From: Cornus controversa
Taxonomy: Eukaryota; Streptophyta; Magnoliopsida; Cornales; Cornaceae
Reading direction: 5' to 3'
DNA: 64,000 bases
Assembly (NCBI GenBank): GCA_026545225.1
Contig: CM048845.1
Coordinates: forward strand, 83,479,033-83,543,032
In this document: one piece after another, positions 11,168-22,190 of the stretch
How the letters are laid out: every line of letters begins with the position of its first letter
Numbering within the stretch: position 1 is the stretch's first letter
The notes under the pieces: model-generated
What the model was told of the DNA's origin: nothing
The model's database searches: none
Seen by the model: only the letters and a program-made list of their open reading frames with translations
Program-made: the position numbers and the translations under genes

Positions 11168-12697
11168 TTGGCCCACTTAGTCTGTTCTTATCATATAGAT
11201 TATGTGAACTAAATGAAAGGTTATTGGATTAGTGTCTTGCCAATTTTACATGATTCAAAGCGTTTAATCACTTCATCTATCTATATACTCTAATTGAAGT
11301 ACATTGATGAAGGCCGACCCCATATATTTTATGAAATCAAATCAATATTTATTTAGTAAGTAAATCAATGAAATTTGATAGCACCATAATCTATAAAATA
11401 TCTTGAAATTGTAAATCTACAAAATTTATATGGTGCAAGGAAGTGACATTGGCTCACAATAAATTTTTGTGATGGTATTATTAAAAAAATTATAACGTTT
11501 ATCATTATTTATAGTCAAATATTCGATCTATTTTTCCTTTCTACCAAATAGTGTCACTCGTTTCCTTTCCTTCTAAATCAAACACAAAGATGAGAAAAAA
11601 TAATCCTTTCCTTTAGGCTTCGTTTGGTTAGCTAGAATAAGCTAAAAAAAGAAAGGAAACTAAAAATGTTAAATTTTGTTAGGGGTTTGGATAGCGCAAA
11701 AAGAGAATAGTCTAGCCCTCAACTGCATATTTTCTTCCAAAATATTTCTAGCAGAAAACACGCGAAAATAAAATTTTGGCGTGAAATGAACCCTTTTTAT
11801 TTTACATTCCTTTTTTATCTAACATATTTGTACTATTTAAATTGCTTATCTTGATTGATGTACAATTTTCTTCTTTGTAGATACACATATTTTTCAGCCG
11901 ATATTTTTTTTCTGAAAGATGTATCTAGATTTTACTAGTACTTATATGGTATTAAAAAAAAATCTTTCATTCCTAAATTTTCTAAAATAGTGCATCTATT
12001 CTTAACAAGGTGCATTAGAAACTCAACGTTTTAAAATTTGGTCTAAACTTAAATTCTTAAAAGTTTTCTTGCTGGTTTTACATTGTGAAAGGGAATTCAT
12101 ATAATAAAATAATAAGTTTTATTCTACAATTTCATATAATATAATATAATAAGGGCAATTTAGGCAAGTACAAATATATTTTTACTAAATTTGATGCTAT
12201 CCAAAATATAAAATAATATTTTCTTACAACTTTTTTGAAAAAAAAATTCATGCTAAACATATGTAGAAAATTAATTTTCTTTTAATTCATTCACTTCACT
12301 TCACTTCACTTTTCTTTTTATTTTCCATTTCTTTTATTTACTTGAATCTATCCAATCAAAAGGAGCCTCAGAGATTAGCTACTTCTTTCCCTATCATTCA
12401 CATTTTGGCCTCCAACCAAACCTACCATTACGTAATGGTCCTCTTTCGCTCATTGTTTGCATTTGCCCCCCATAAGAATAACAAAAAAAAACAATAATTA
12501 AAAGTTGGTTAATCATCTCAATCTTTCTAAATCTTTAGTGTCAACTTCATATCATCACTAAGATTGATCTTGTCGTTGTCCCCCTTTACTCATCCACAAA
12601 TCTAGCATTACTTTAATTGTGAACTAAGTCTGGTTTTTAACTGTGCAATAAGATTTATTTGCTTCTTGCTTTGATTTTACGTGAAAAGAAAGTTAAG
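11168..12697. repeat. Tandem segmental duplication, copy A
   Basis: Starting about AATTGGCCCACTTAGTCTG and ending about GTGAAAAGAAAGTTAA, this segment is repeated at 12978-14250. Shared landmarks include the ATAGATTATGTGAACTA block, the CACTTCATCTATCTATA block, and the long AATCATCTCAATCTTTCTAA block. Copy A additionally holds a small transposon (11612-12367) that is absent from copy B. No coding sequence is evident in either copy. Confidence 0.85.
11612..12367. mobile_element. Tourist/Harbinger-like non-autonomous DNA transposon in copy A
   Basis: About 755 bp, bounded by GGCTTCGTTTGGTTAGC on the left and, on the opposite strand, AGGCTCCTTTTGATTGG on the right. Copy B provides the empty site (CCTTTTAAGATTAG), against CCTTTA[element]TCAGAGATTAG here. 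This fits a 3-bp TTA-type target duplication with one later change. GGC..(T)GTTTGG-type ends with a TWA target are typical of PIF/Harbinger Tourist MITEs, although some hAT elements have similar ends. It contains no ORF. Confidence 0.6.
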
Positions 12698-12977
12698 ATG
12701 TAGATGTCAAACATAGCCCTAGTTTTTTGCTCTTAGAGTCCTAAGTCCAAATATGAGTAATGGCCTTTATGACCTTTATACTATAAATGTTTGGTTATAA
12801 GGAAAAAAGAGGATGGAGAGGAAAGAAGAAGGATGAAGCTAACATCTTTCATTGTGAGCTAGGTTGAGGAAACAGAGAGGGAAAAAAAAGGATGTAGGAT
12901 GGATATACGAGGTTAGTTTTCCCCAGATTCCACTTCATGAAAATGGTTAATTTTGTGATAAAGATAATAAAAAATTT

Positions 12978-14250
12978 AGTTGACCCACTTAATCTTGTCT
13001 TATTATATAGATTATGTGAACTATGGTCCGATAAAAAAAAGAAGAAGATAACATTAGTTATAAGAGAAAATAAAAGAGAGAAAATGATAGCAATAAACTC
13101 TATTCATGTTTGAATAAATAGGAGAGAAAAGAAAGGAGATGATAGTATTCTTGTTTCGATAAGATATAAGAGAGAAAGAATAAAGACCAAATTACTATAA
13201 TATTGTCTTATATTTATAAGATATGAGTGGAATAACAATTTTTTCTTTTTAATTATTGAGGGTAGTTTCGAAATTATGAAAGTAATACTTAAATACTATC
13301 ATTTCCCTCCTAATCTTTCTATTTTTGGAAGGATATGATATGAAGGATAAGGAGGGATATCTATGTCTCCTTATCCCTCCTTATCCTTTTTTTTTTTAAT
13401 GATGTCTATTCAAACACAACATGACATATTCTCTCATTTCTTTTATCTCATCATCCTTCCAAATTCCTCAATCCAAACAGAGCCTAAATGAAGGCTTATT
13501 GGATTAGGGTCTTGCCAATTTTACATGATTTAAAGTGTTTAATCACTTCATCTATCTATACACTAGCTTGAATTATAATAGTGACATTGAATGACTCTAA
13601 TTGAAGTACATTGATGAAAGGCCTGCTTCATTTTATGAAATCAAATGAATATTTTTTAGTAAGGGGCAATGAAATTTGATACGACCATAATCTATAAAAT
13701 ATCTTGTAATTGTAAATCTACAAAATTTATGTGGTGCAATGAGGTGACATTAGCTCACAATAAATTTTTGTGGCGACATTATTAAAAAATTATAATTTTT
13801 ATCATCACTTGTAGTCAAATATCCGATCTATTTTTTCTTTCTATCAAATAGTGTCACTCAGTTTCATTTCCTTCTATTCAATCAAACAAAAAGATTAAAA
13901 AAAATCATTTCCTTTTAAGATTAGTTATTTCTTTCCTTATCATTCACATTTATGCCTCCTACCAAACATACCATTAGGTAATGGTCCTCTTTGGCTCATC
14001 GATTGCATTTGCCTCATAAGAATAATAAAAAAAAATGCAATAATTAAATTGAGTTGGTTAATCATCTCAATCTTTCTAAATCTTTAGTGTCAACTTCATA
14101 TCATCACTAATATTTATCTTGTCTTTGTCTCCCTTTAATCATCCACAAATCTAGCATTACTTTAATTGTGAGCTAAGCTTGGTTTTTAACTGTGGAAGAA
14201 GATTTATTTTCCTCTTGCCTTGATTTTACGTGAAAAGAAAGAGAGTTAAA
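12978..14250. repeat. Tandem segmental duplication, copy B
   Basis: Second copy of the 11168-12697 segment, offset by about 1.8 kb. It carries its own insertion at about 13023-13488 and an extra stretch of about 40 bp near 13565-13600, and it lacks the transposon found in copy A. The spacer at 12698-12977 is the dispersed repeat also seen at 1325-1570. Confidence 0.85.
13023..13488. mobile_element. Small insertion in copy B, MITE-like
   Basis: Copy A reads GAACTAAATGAAAGG without interruption. Copy B has about 465 bp between GAACTA and TAAATGAAGG. The right end, read inward, is GGCTCTGTTTGGATTGAGG, a Tourist/hAT-type terminus; the left end is too diverged to show a clear inverted repeat. It contains no ORF. 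Confidence 0.5.
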
Positions 14251-14977
14251 TGTCAATTCATTGAGGTGAGGTGCATATTAATTAGGTGGACTTTACTAAG
14301 AAAATTTCAATGGGTGGCCCATATTAATTAGGAGGGACTTTACCAAGCTTGAAATTTAATTGCAGTTTGTATTGTCAAACACCACGTACAAATGGATGCC
14401 CTGCACATTTATTATGGTGCCATGGCCCACACTTATTGATAACCGAAAATATGGCTCATTAAGGCCGTCAAGGAGGGGAATTTGATATATCATAATATAT
14501 TATGAAAGTGGGATAGTGACTTGGTGCCTAAAACTTGACACAAATTTATGTCCATCTCACAAGAAAGAAAGTCAAAAAAAAAAAAAAAGGAAATTAATTT
14601 TTAAAGACAAACAAACAACTGTCCGAAATTCTGATAGCCTTAATTCGTATGCATAGAAGTGTTAGTCACATGCGACTCACTTTCATACATTCATATATCT
14701 ATATCTATATCTATATCTATACTACTATTAAAGTACAAATTTTATTTTAAATTTTAGTGCACTTTTTTATATTAAAAAAATAAACACATAAATTATATGA
14801 GAACATGTTTTTTCTCTTCTTTTTTTTTTCTTTTACCTCTTTAATATACATAAAGAAAGTTACCAATTGTATTAGAATTCTTTTTTTTATTGAATTTCTC
14901 ACTCTTAACAATACATTTTATTGGAAGTATGAGAATTATATTAAAATAAAATCAGATTGGTAAAAGAAAAAAAAGAG

Positions 14978-15026
<49 letters not shown>

Positions 15027-18000
15027 AATAAAAAAATTACCAAACAAATATATATATATAGAAAATTACTAATTGTATTAGAATTCTTTTATTATTGGAT
15101 TTCTCACTTTTAACAACACATTTTTATTGGAAGTATGAAAATAATATATATAAAGAAAATTAGCAATTGTATTAGAATTCTTTTATTATTGGATTTCTCA
15201 CTCTTAACAACACATTTTATTGAAAGTATGAGAATAGTATATATAAAGAAAGTTACCAATTGTATTAGAATTATTATTTTTTATTGGATTTCTCATTCTT
15301 AACAACACATTTTATTGGAAGTATGAGAATTATATTAAAATAAAATCAGATTGGTAAAAGAAAAATAAAAAAAAATAATCACTAATTTTATTGTCTTCTA
15401 TTAAATAAACTACTAATAAATCATTTAGTTATATTAAAATTATTTTGCTAATAGGCTCCTAAAAATTATCAACTAGTAATATACTTTAAAACTCTATCAA
15501 TTATCTGAATTAATGATCAAATATATAAATCATTTATAGACAACCTGAATTTATACCAAGAGGAGTACAAATGAATAGAAGAGGTCTACCATAAAATAAA
15601 ATTTTATTATGCTTTATTCTTAAGTTGAATGATATCAATTGCTCTTGATATTAGGTAGTCTTTTTAGTAAATTCTTTCTAATTCTTTGAAAAATATGCGC
15701 TGAAGATAGTATTTGTCACTATAACGAAAAAGAAAAAAGAAAAGGAGAGTTAGTGTTTAATGAAAGAACTTTGTTTATCATATTGCAAAAAAAAAAAAGG
15801 AAAAAAAATAGTGAAATCTGATGCTTCAAGTCCACAATTATTTTTGTTGCTCTTTTAATTGATATAAGATCTTAATTTTCATTTTGTGAATTTTTTTTTT
15901 GGTAGATTAATCGGTGAGAATGGCATAGACTCAGGTTAGAATTCTTTGGTGATTAAGTACTTTTGGAGCTCTTTGTTTCATTCTCAAAGAATTCGTGTTT
16001 ATCCTAAACTAAACATTTTTTGGTCATATATCCCAGCATGATAATAGACTATTTAGGACTATCTCACATCACTTGGAAACTTGAAACACTTGAGTTTCAT
16101 ATTATATAATATTATTTCAATTACTACAATATATGTATATATATATATATATATACATGTGTGTGTGTGTAGTCAAAATAATGACTATCTCAAAATAGTG
16201 AGAATAGACTATTCAAGACTAATGAAACACTTGAGTTTCATGTCAGTATAATATTATTTCAATTACAATAATATATATGTGTGTATATGTGTGTGTGTGT
16301 GTGTAGTCAAAATAGTGAAGGCTTGAAACTTTGAATAATGAATACTACTACTACCAGGAAAATAGAAAAATGGTAGTGTTTTCTTTTTTTTTTTGGAATT
16401 TTGGAAAAGTGGTAGTTGTTGTCTTATATACAATTTGCCTATTTATTTATTATTATTGCGGGAGATTGCAATGTAATAAACTTAGCACACTATCTGGCAT
16501 AATACCAGTTAGGGGTGACAGCCAGGGTCATTCAATTCATTTTTGTGAGTTATTAATACTATTATTTTAGTTATTAATGACTTGTAATATAAATGCTGAA
16601 AATATTGTCAATCATTAGTCATTTTTCTAATTTAAGGAATGATATCATAATATAAAAAATTATAATGCAAGAGGAAGCATATGCACATTAAAAATTCTCT
16701 ACTCGTAATTATATCTATCATTAATCGTACCGTCTTCACAATCATTGATTCTACGTTCCGTCTTCACAAATATCGTACCTCAAGGACAAGTAGCCAAAAA
16801 AATGAATAAAAGTCCTCTGAAGCTCGCACCACAAACTACTATAGCATAAACATCGACTGGTAGTATGGATTCTTTCGAACTGCATAAAAACTTATATCTT
16901 CATATAAGAAGAATACCCCAATAGCTCTTCTAGGCACTGTGCATGAGGGTAGTGTAATAATCTTTCCTACAACATAAGAAAGGGTAAGTTATCTAGATAC
17001 ATCAATATCTTTTATATTTTATATTATTTTGGATACTTGATAATACAAAATATATACCTATATTAAATATTTTATCTATTCATAAGATTTTTAATCATTT
17101 GTACTACTATTAAAAGTACATAAAGTTTCTAATTTTGTTTTTAATTTTCATAATGCTCTTTTAATTTTTATAATAATATTGATTAAATGTACATAGAGTT
17201 TTCATACATTTTTATATTTTTCATGATATTATTTAAATAGAAATGATATTAAACCCAAAATTCACCCCTTTCTATCTAATCTATTTTGGTAGTATTACGA
17301 AAACAAATGAATATGAATGCAATTCGAAAAAATCATAAAACAATTCAATGTAGTATTTTGACAGCATTACAAAAAACAAATGAATTTGTACTATAATAGG
17401 AGCAACCTACAAAACCTAACATCAGTTCCATGAATTAAATAAAATAAAAAATATATTTTCAACGACATTTTTGAATGGATTTGGTAGTTTGATTTTTTCT
17501 TTAGCAATTTTATTTTATTTTATTTTTTATAATATTTTTTGGAGTGTGCATAAGGAATGCAATATGTTTGTTGGCAAGTCAGACCTGTGAGTAATGAAAA
17601 TTGTAATTAATTTTCATTACTTACAAAGAAATGATTCAATATCAGGAGTATATTTGTCTTCTCATTTTTTTTTTTAATTTGCGTTATTACTTCATAGTTA
17701 AAATCTGTAACTACACGTAACAATGATTGCCAATTCTACATCATATCTCAAGATATCAATTTAAGCTATACTTTAGTTATTGGTGCAAATATAAATTTAA
17801 GCTATATATTTAAAATTTATTTATTTTATTGATTTGATAACCCTTAATATTGTAATGCTATATATATTTATTTTTTAGTGTTTTATTCATATCTTGATCA
17901 TTTTTAATCAATTACATCTCATGTTTGTCATTTGTTTCAATTTAATTTTTTTCTTTTGATTTTCACTATTGAAAAAATGTGTAGAAAATTTAGCCTTTAA

Positions 18001-18293
18001 TTAATAAAAATAAATTAACAATGGAGACACTTTCTCGCACTTTAGTTTAAGAAAAATCACTTTATAATTGTTTTTCTTTTTCAATTCCAATGGGTAAATA
18101 TTCTTTTAACTATGTTGATGATGTTTGATTCATTAGATTTTTCATTTTATTCATGTGAAAATAATTTTCTTTATCAAAATTTTGTTTTAGTCCTTGATAT
18201 GATACGCTAAAATTGTTATAAGTATGCAAAAAAAATTTAATTAAAGTTTCAAGTTCGTTTAACCACATGCATGACACTAGCTTTTTACTAGTA

Positions 18294-18348
<55 letters not shown>

Positions 18349-18903
18349 CACACGATCCAAGTAAGCGTTTATGATCCAAGTATGCTTTCACGCATTTGAA
18401 TGCTGTCAGACAGTAAACCCAACACTAAAATAACACGAAATTTGATATAATAATATGTTATGAAAGTGAGATAGTGACTTGGTGCCTAAAACTTGACACA
18501 AATTTATGTCCATCTCACAAGAAAGAAAGTGAAAAAAAAGAAGAAAGAAAATAAATTTTAAAGAGAAACGAACAACTGTCCGAAATTCTGATAGCCTTAA
18601 TTCATATGCATAGAAGTGTTGGTCACATGCGTCTCACTTTCATGCATATATATATATGATCCAAGTATGCTTTCACGCATTTGAATGCTGTCAGACCTTA
18701 AGCCCAACACTAAAATAACACGAAATTTGAGTTTTTAGAAGAATTGATTTTGATAACATGCTATATCTTTAGCATATGGTGCACTGACATTAAAAAATTA
18801 TAAATTAGCCCACATAAAATTCCAAATAAAAAAAATATGTTACTTGCGATCATTCAGAAACAAAAAGTTCAAAAATTAATCCAATCAACGGTTAATTTTT
18901 TAT
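14251..18903. other. Repeat-rich intergenic DNA, no gene recognised
   Basis: About 4.6 kb of very AT-rich DNA. Structures seen: a direct repeat of about 210 bp at 14479-14690 and 18438-18648; a four-copy local repeat at about 14851-15365; a local duplication at about 16042-16198 and 16203-16316 carrying (TA)n/(TG)n; and (TA)n tracts at 14982-15021 and 18302-18340. A shorter duplicated block (GATCCAAGTATGCTTTCACG) occurs at about 18372 and 18657. No protein-coding homology was found in any frame. Confidence 0.6.
14851..15365. repeat. Four-copy local repeat
   Basis: Four diverged copies start at about 14851, 15061, 15151 and 15245. Each has ATTGTATTAGAATTCTTTT followed by TGGATTTCTCACTCTTAACA and GGAAGTATGAGAAT-like blocks. 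Copies 1 and 4 end with the same ATCAGATTGGTAAAAG tail. A (TA)n tract separates the first copy from the rest. The block follows TCTATACTACTATTAAAG at 14716, which resembles a Helitron 5' end, but no CTRR terminus with hairpin was found. Confidence 0.6.
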
Positions 18904-19139
18904 GAACAATGTTACACGTCTCGAATAAATATCTCGAATTTATATGACAGGTGACATAACGCATTATTTTAAGAGATAAAATTAAATGGTGAATTAGTAT
19001 TGGTAGAATTTTTTCTAGAGTCTCGGTGTTCTCATATATATGTTAATGTCTATTTTTAGACTAATTAATTACCATATCATCTGTCACATAGATTCAAGAT
19101 ATATTTTGAGATATCTATTCACCACAAGTAGTATTTTCC
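18904..19139. mobile_element. Mutator-type MITE (copy 2) with perfect 9-bp target duplication
   Basis: The terminal inverted repeats (GAACAATGTTACACGTC on the left; GGAAAATACTACTTGTG on the other strand at the right) pair imperfectly over about 50 bases. Direct flanks at 18895-18903 and 19140-19148 are both attttttat, an exact 9-bp target site duplication. End sequence and internal motifs (GACAGGTGACATA, TTAGTATTGGTAGAA) match the MITE at 354-566, so the two belong to one family, with this copy the more diverged between its arms. Confidence 0.88.
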
Positions 19140-19299
19140 ATTTTTTATTGGGTATGACTTGTGAGTGTGACCTTATCACATACATGAGTAGCTGGCATAT
19201 AAGAAGAAAATAGGGTTACAATCGTCATCTAGATCCACAGAGCATAAAAATTAATCCAACCAATGCCTTATCTTTTATTGGGTACTAGTGTGAACACCC

Positions 19300-19690
19300 T
19301 TAGAGGCAAAAAGGTGTAGTCGAAGTTAATGATCACCCTTGAGTAGTAATTAAAAATTTACTTGTTTTCTTTCTTGCGTTTCAACTAATGTCACACAATC
19401 ACCGTACATATTTTTTTTATTGTGTCAATATATCTTTTTGTGATTCATTTCTTTTTCAAAACCCATCATCTTAGATCTATTTACAGGTAATCTATTATAG
19501 ACTTTCTTCAAATCAATAAAAAACATACGAAGATCTCTCTTTTTTTTCCCTATATCATTCCATTAGTAGGGCAACATTCCTTTCAATTGGTTAACAATGA
19601 CATTAGAGAGAATCGTTGTCATGTTTTTTACATTGTTATTTCTTGCATCCATTCAATCACTCTCTCTCAAAATTTTATATTGTGACTTAT
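19300..19690 (-). pseudogene. LINE (L1-type) reverse transcriptase remnant
   Basis: The reverse strand encodes fragments matching the conserved non-LTR reverse transcriptase core. The clearest is KKRDLRMFFIDLKKVYNRLP at about 19480-19540, corresponding to the family pattern in which a KKDLH-type stretch precedes FIDLEKAYDRV. Shortly before it lies LREREIEWMQEI-like sequence and shortly after it NMYGDCVTLVET-like sequence (family pattern MYxGAxTxVRT). The catalytic FxD aspartate is kept, while the second Asp of the KAYD motif is Asn. Several stops and frame changes are present, so it is dead. No 3' poly-A tail or target duplication was identified. Confidence 0.65.
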
Positions 19691-20206
19691 TAATTTAATA
19701 TCACGATAATTATTATAATTTTGTACGTTTTCTTAAGAGTTATAAGATGGATATTATAAAATCAAAAGATCAGTTTGTATTGATTTTGCTTTCAAATTTG
19801 ATTGAACACAATAATATTTGGTTTTTATTTCTTAATTAATACAGTACATATCTACGGACCTGAGAGACTGAAGGAAAAAAAAAAAAGAGAGTTCTGTATA
19901 ATTCCCATATTACACGAATGACCTTTATATTTTCTCTCCTCCTCTGGCCATGGATGAAACTTGAAAAGCATTCAAGCATAATAGTGTTCGAAGCTAAGGA
20001 GTGCGAACCTGACACGCAGAGTCATGATCCAACGTGACAGATACCCATCTTTACCTTGAACCATAATGAAGACCTACAATTGGCATGGTCAAGTGGTTAT
20101 GGAAGTGCCTGTCACGAAGAATCATGAGAGATATGTAACTCTTATCATAGTTTAATATCATCTAAAGCATCATGTACGTTCACAAATCACAGGCCCAACC
20201 AATTCA
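19691..20206. other. Intergenic, downstream of CYP86A
   Basis: No ORF or repeat of note. It contains the probable 3' untranslated region and polyadenylation region of the minus-strand CYP86A gene, next to the stop at 20207-20209. I could not assign a polyadenylation signal. Confidence 0.5.
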
Positions 20207-21859
20207 CTAAGCAACCCTAGCAACCATTTCAACCTCCACATGACAGTTACCGTTACTGAGAGCCTCCTTTGCACGTGACTCACCTATGCCCTCCTCGCCA
20301 ATTTTGGCCAATATGGGAGTCAAGTCTCTAGGGTGCACATCAACCTTGAGACCATCCTTCATGAACAATGTCAATGACATCTTTTGCTCCACCCGATGGC
20401 CGGCAGCCACTGTGAGCCGGTGGCGGAGCAACACCGCCGCCACTATCGATTTCATTTGCAAGTAAGCCAAGTCCTTACCCAGACAGATCCTTGGACCAGC
20501 ATTAAACGCAACGAATTTGTAAGAGTCTTGAACTTCATATTTCTTACCATCAAGAGAGAACCATCTTTCTGGCTTGAATTCTAGGCAATCTTCGCCCCAA
20601 ATGAACTTCATGCGGCCCGTTGAGTATATTGAATATGTGATGGCCGACCCAGCCGGGACGAACGTACCGTCCGGCAAGACATCGTCGGCGACAACATGCT
20701 TGGAATCTTCAGGCACTGATGGGTATAGCCTAAGGGTCTCTGATAATGCAGCTTTAAGGTATATCAATTGGTCAACTTCTTCAAAAACTAATGGATCATC
20801 CAACCACTTGGAGGTGTCGCTGCCGCGTGTCTCCATCAGAACGGTGCAGAGTTCGGTCAAGATTTTCTCTTCAACTCGTGGGTTTTTAATGACCAACCAG
20901 AAGAACCAGCTCAGAGCCACCGATGACGTGTCACGTCCAGCTAGGATGAAGTTGAGCGCCACGTGTTGGAGGAATGTGTCTGAATAGGACTCCTTTTTCT
21001 TCATGAACCTAGACAATAAGTCATCGTGTGGGGTTCCACTTCCAGACTTCTGCTGACTCAGCAACTCGAGCTTTCGTGTGTTGATGACGTCGGTCAGGTA
21101 CTGGTCCACGTGTTTCAGGCTTTGGCTCAAGCTGACCTCCATTCCGAGCCCAAGCCATTTCTTCAACTTCCATATGATTTCGGGCAATATAAACCGTTGC
21201 AATGTGGCTTCAGTGGCTCGATCAAAAGCCGACGAGAAGTTGTTGGCGGGAAGCCCCGGAGAGAGAGTTTGTGGGTCCTTACCAAAAGCCAAGCCGCATA
21301 TGTTATCAAAAGTGAGCCGAAGCAAGAGGTCTTGGAGATCAACTGGCTTGGCTTCGATTTGAGCAGTCTTCAAAATCGGGCAGAACCTTAGCTTAATGGC
21401 TCGGCTCACCCACCGAGCCATTGCTTGGCGGAGTGTCCTGGTGGTGAATTCCAGTGCAGCAGTCTTCCTCTGGAAGAGCCACGTGTCACCATCAGAGTTG
21501 AAGATCCCCTCACCAAGCAGATCATGGAATACAGCCTGCCAGGTGGGTCCTTTGGGGTAATTATCGAATCGTAGCTTCAGTATATGCTCCAGGTTCTTGG
21601 GGTCGCACGTGACAGTCACGAGACCTTGCTTGCGGGCTAGAAATGGAATTGCACATATGCAAGTCTGGTACGTGCCACCACACGCGCGAAGGTTGTCAGC
21701 AATCCAGTCATGCATGCAATTAGCGTTCCGGATGAGCGCCGGTAGGCTACCCAATAAGGGCCAGACACGTGGACCCTTTAGTGATCGTGTGACGGAAATA
21801 AACCATAGCATATAAGCTACTACCAGTGATAAGAGCAGTAAAGCCGTTGATGTATCCAT
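20207..21859 (-). CDS. CYP86A: Cytochrome P450, CYP86A subfamily (fatty acid omega-hydroxylase)
   Basis: A 550-residue intronless P450 with the usual length and single-exon structure of CYP86A genes. Residues 1-25 form a hydrophobic ER membrane anchor, followed by the basic/Pro hinge [10 protein letters not shown]. The oxygen-binding I helix AGRDTSS is at 307-313, the K-helix ExxR (ETLR) at 374-377, the PERF-type PERW at 430-433 and the haem loop [10 protein letters not shown] at 452-461, with Cys459 as haem ligand. All key residues are present and the frame is open throughout, so the gene looks functional. CYP86A enzymes omega-hydroxylate long-chain fatty acids in the ER to supply cutin and suberin monomers. 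The sequence seems closest to the Arabidopsis CYP86A7/A8 (LACERATA) side, but the exact orthologue needs a tree. The ATG at 21859 gives the complete anchor. Confidence 0.97.
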   Translation of the reverse strand: MDTSTALLLLSLVVAYMLWFISVTRSLKGPRVWPLLGSLPALIRNANCMHDWIADNLRACGGTYQTCICAIPFLARKQGLVTVTCDPKNLEHILKLRFDNYPKGPTWQAVFHDLLGEGIFNSDGDTWLFQRKTAALEFTTRTLRQAMARWVSRAIKLRFCPILKTAQIEAKPVDLQDLLLRLTFDNICGLAFGKDPQTLSPGLPANNFSSAFDRATEATLQRFILPEIIWKLKKWLGLGMEVSLSQSLKHVDQYLTDVINTRKLELLSQQKSGSGTPHDDLLSRFMKKKESYSDTFLQHVALNFILAGRDTSSVALSWFFWLVIKNPRVEEKILTELCTVLMETRGSDTSKWLDDPLVFEEVDQLIYLKAALSETLRLYPSVPEDSKHVVADDVLPDGTFVPAGSAITYSIYSTGRMKFIWGEDCLEFKPERWFSLDGKKYEVQDSYKFVAFNAGPRICLGKDLAYLQMKSIVAAVLLRHRLTVAAGHRVEQKMSLTLFMKDGLKVDVHPRDLTPILAKIGEEGIGESRAKEALSNGNCHVEVEMVARVA

Positions 21860-22190
21860 CTATTCTGGTGGACCCCACTTGATGAAACCCAAACCGACAG
21901 ATCTGGTTACCAGCCGGAAAACCGTTTAATGGTGACCACACCGGAAAATATAGCCGTTGAAGTGTATATATTTTGAACTTCAGAACCGTTAATGTGAAGC
22001 TCAAGCTGAAATGGGATCAAGAAATAAAACCCATTTCGGAAATGTAGCTGAAACTGTATGGTGTGAGGACACACAAACAATGTGAGAGAGAGAGAGAGAG
22101 CTGATCGAAGATGTAGAGAGAGAGAGAGAGTGAGAGAAGGGAGAAATTTGTGATTGATGGAAATGAAGAAAAAAAAAGCGATTTATAGAA
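21860..22190 (-). promoter_or_regulatory. CYP86A core promoter and leader
   Basis: On the minus strand a TATA box, CTATAAAT, lies at 22181-22188, predicting a start near 22155 and a leader of about 295 nt. The leader contains two CT-rich tracts in the sense direction ((GA)n on the plus strand, 22083-22100 and 22113-22130). Tracts of this kind are frequent near plant transcription starts. A very short upstream reading frame, ATG GGT TTT ATT TCT TGA, lies at 22034-22017 in the leader. Its effect on translation is unknown. Confidence 0.55.

Noticed and set aside
20080-20135. tRNA-like A box (TGGTCAAGTGGTTATGG) suggesting a tRNA or SINE
   Set aside because: No B box at the expected distance and no tRNA cloverleaf could be drawn.
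20384-21815. Several plus-strand reading frames across CYP86A
   Set aside because: They are shadows of the intact P450 gene on the other strand.
21747-22004. 85-codon frame overlapping the CYP86A start, a possible overlapping upstream ORF
   Set aside because: It begins with TTG, not ATG; the only ATG frame I see in the predicted leader is the five-codon one at 22034.
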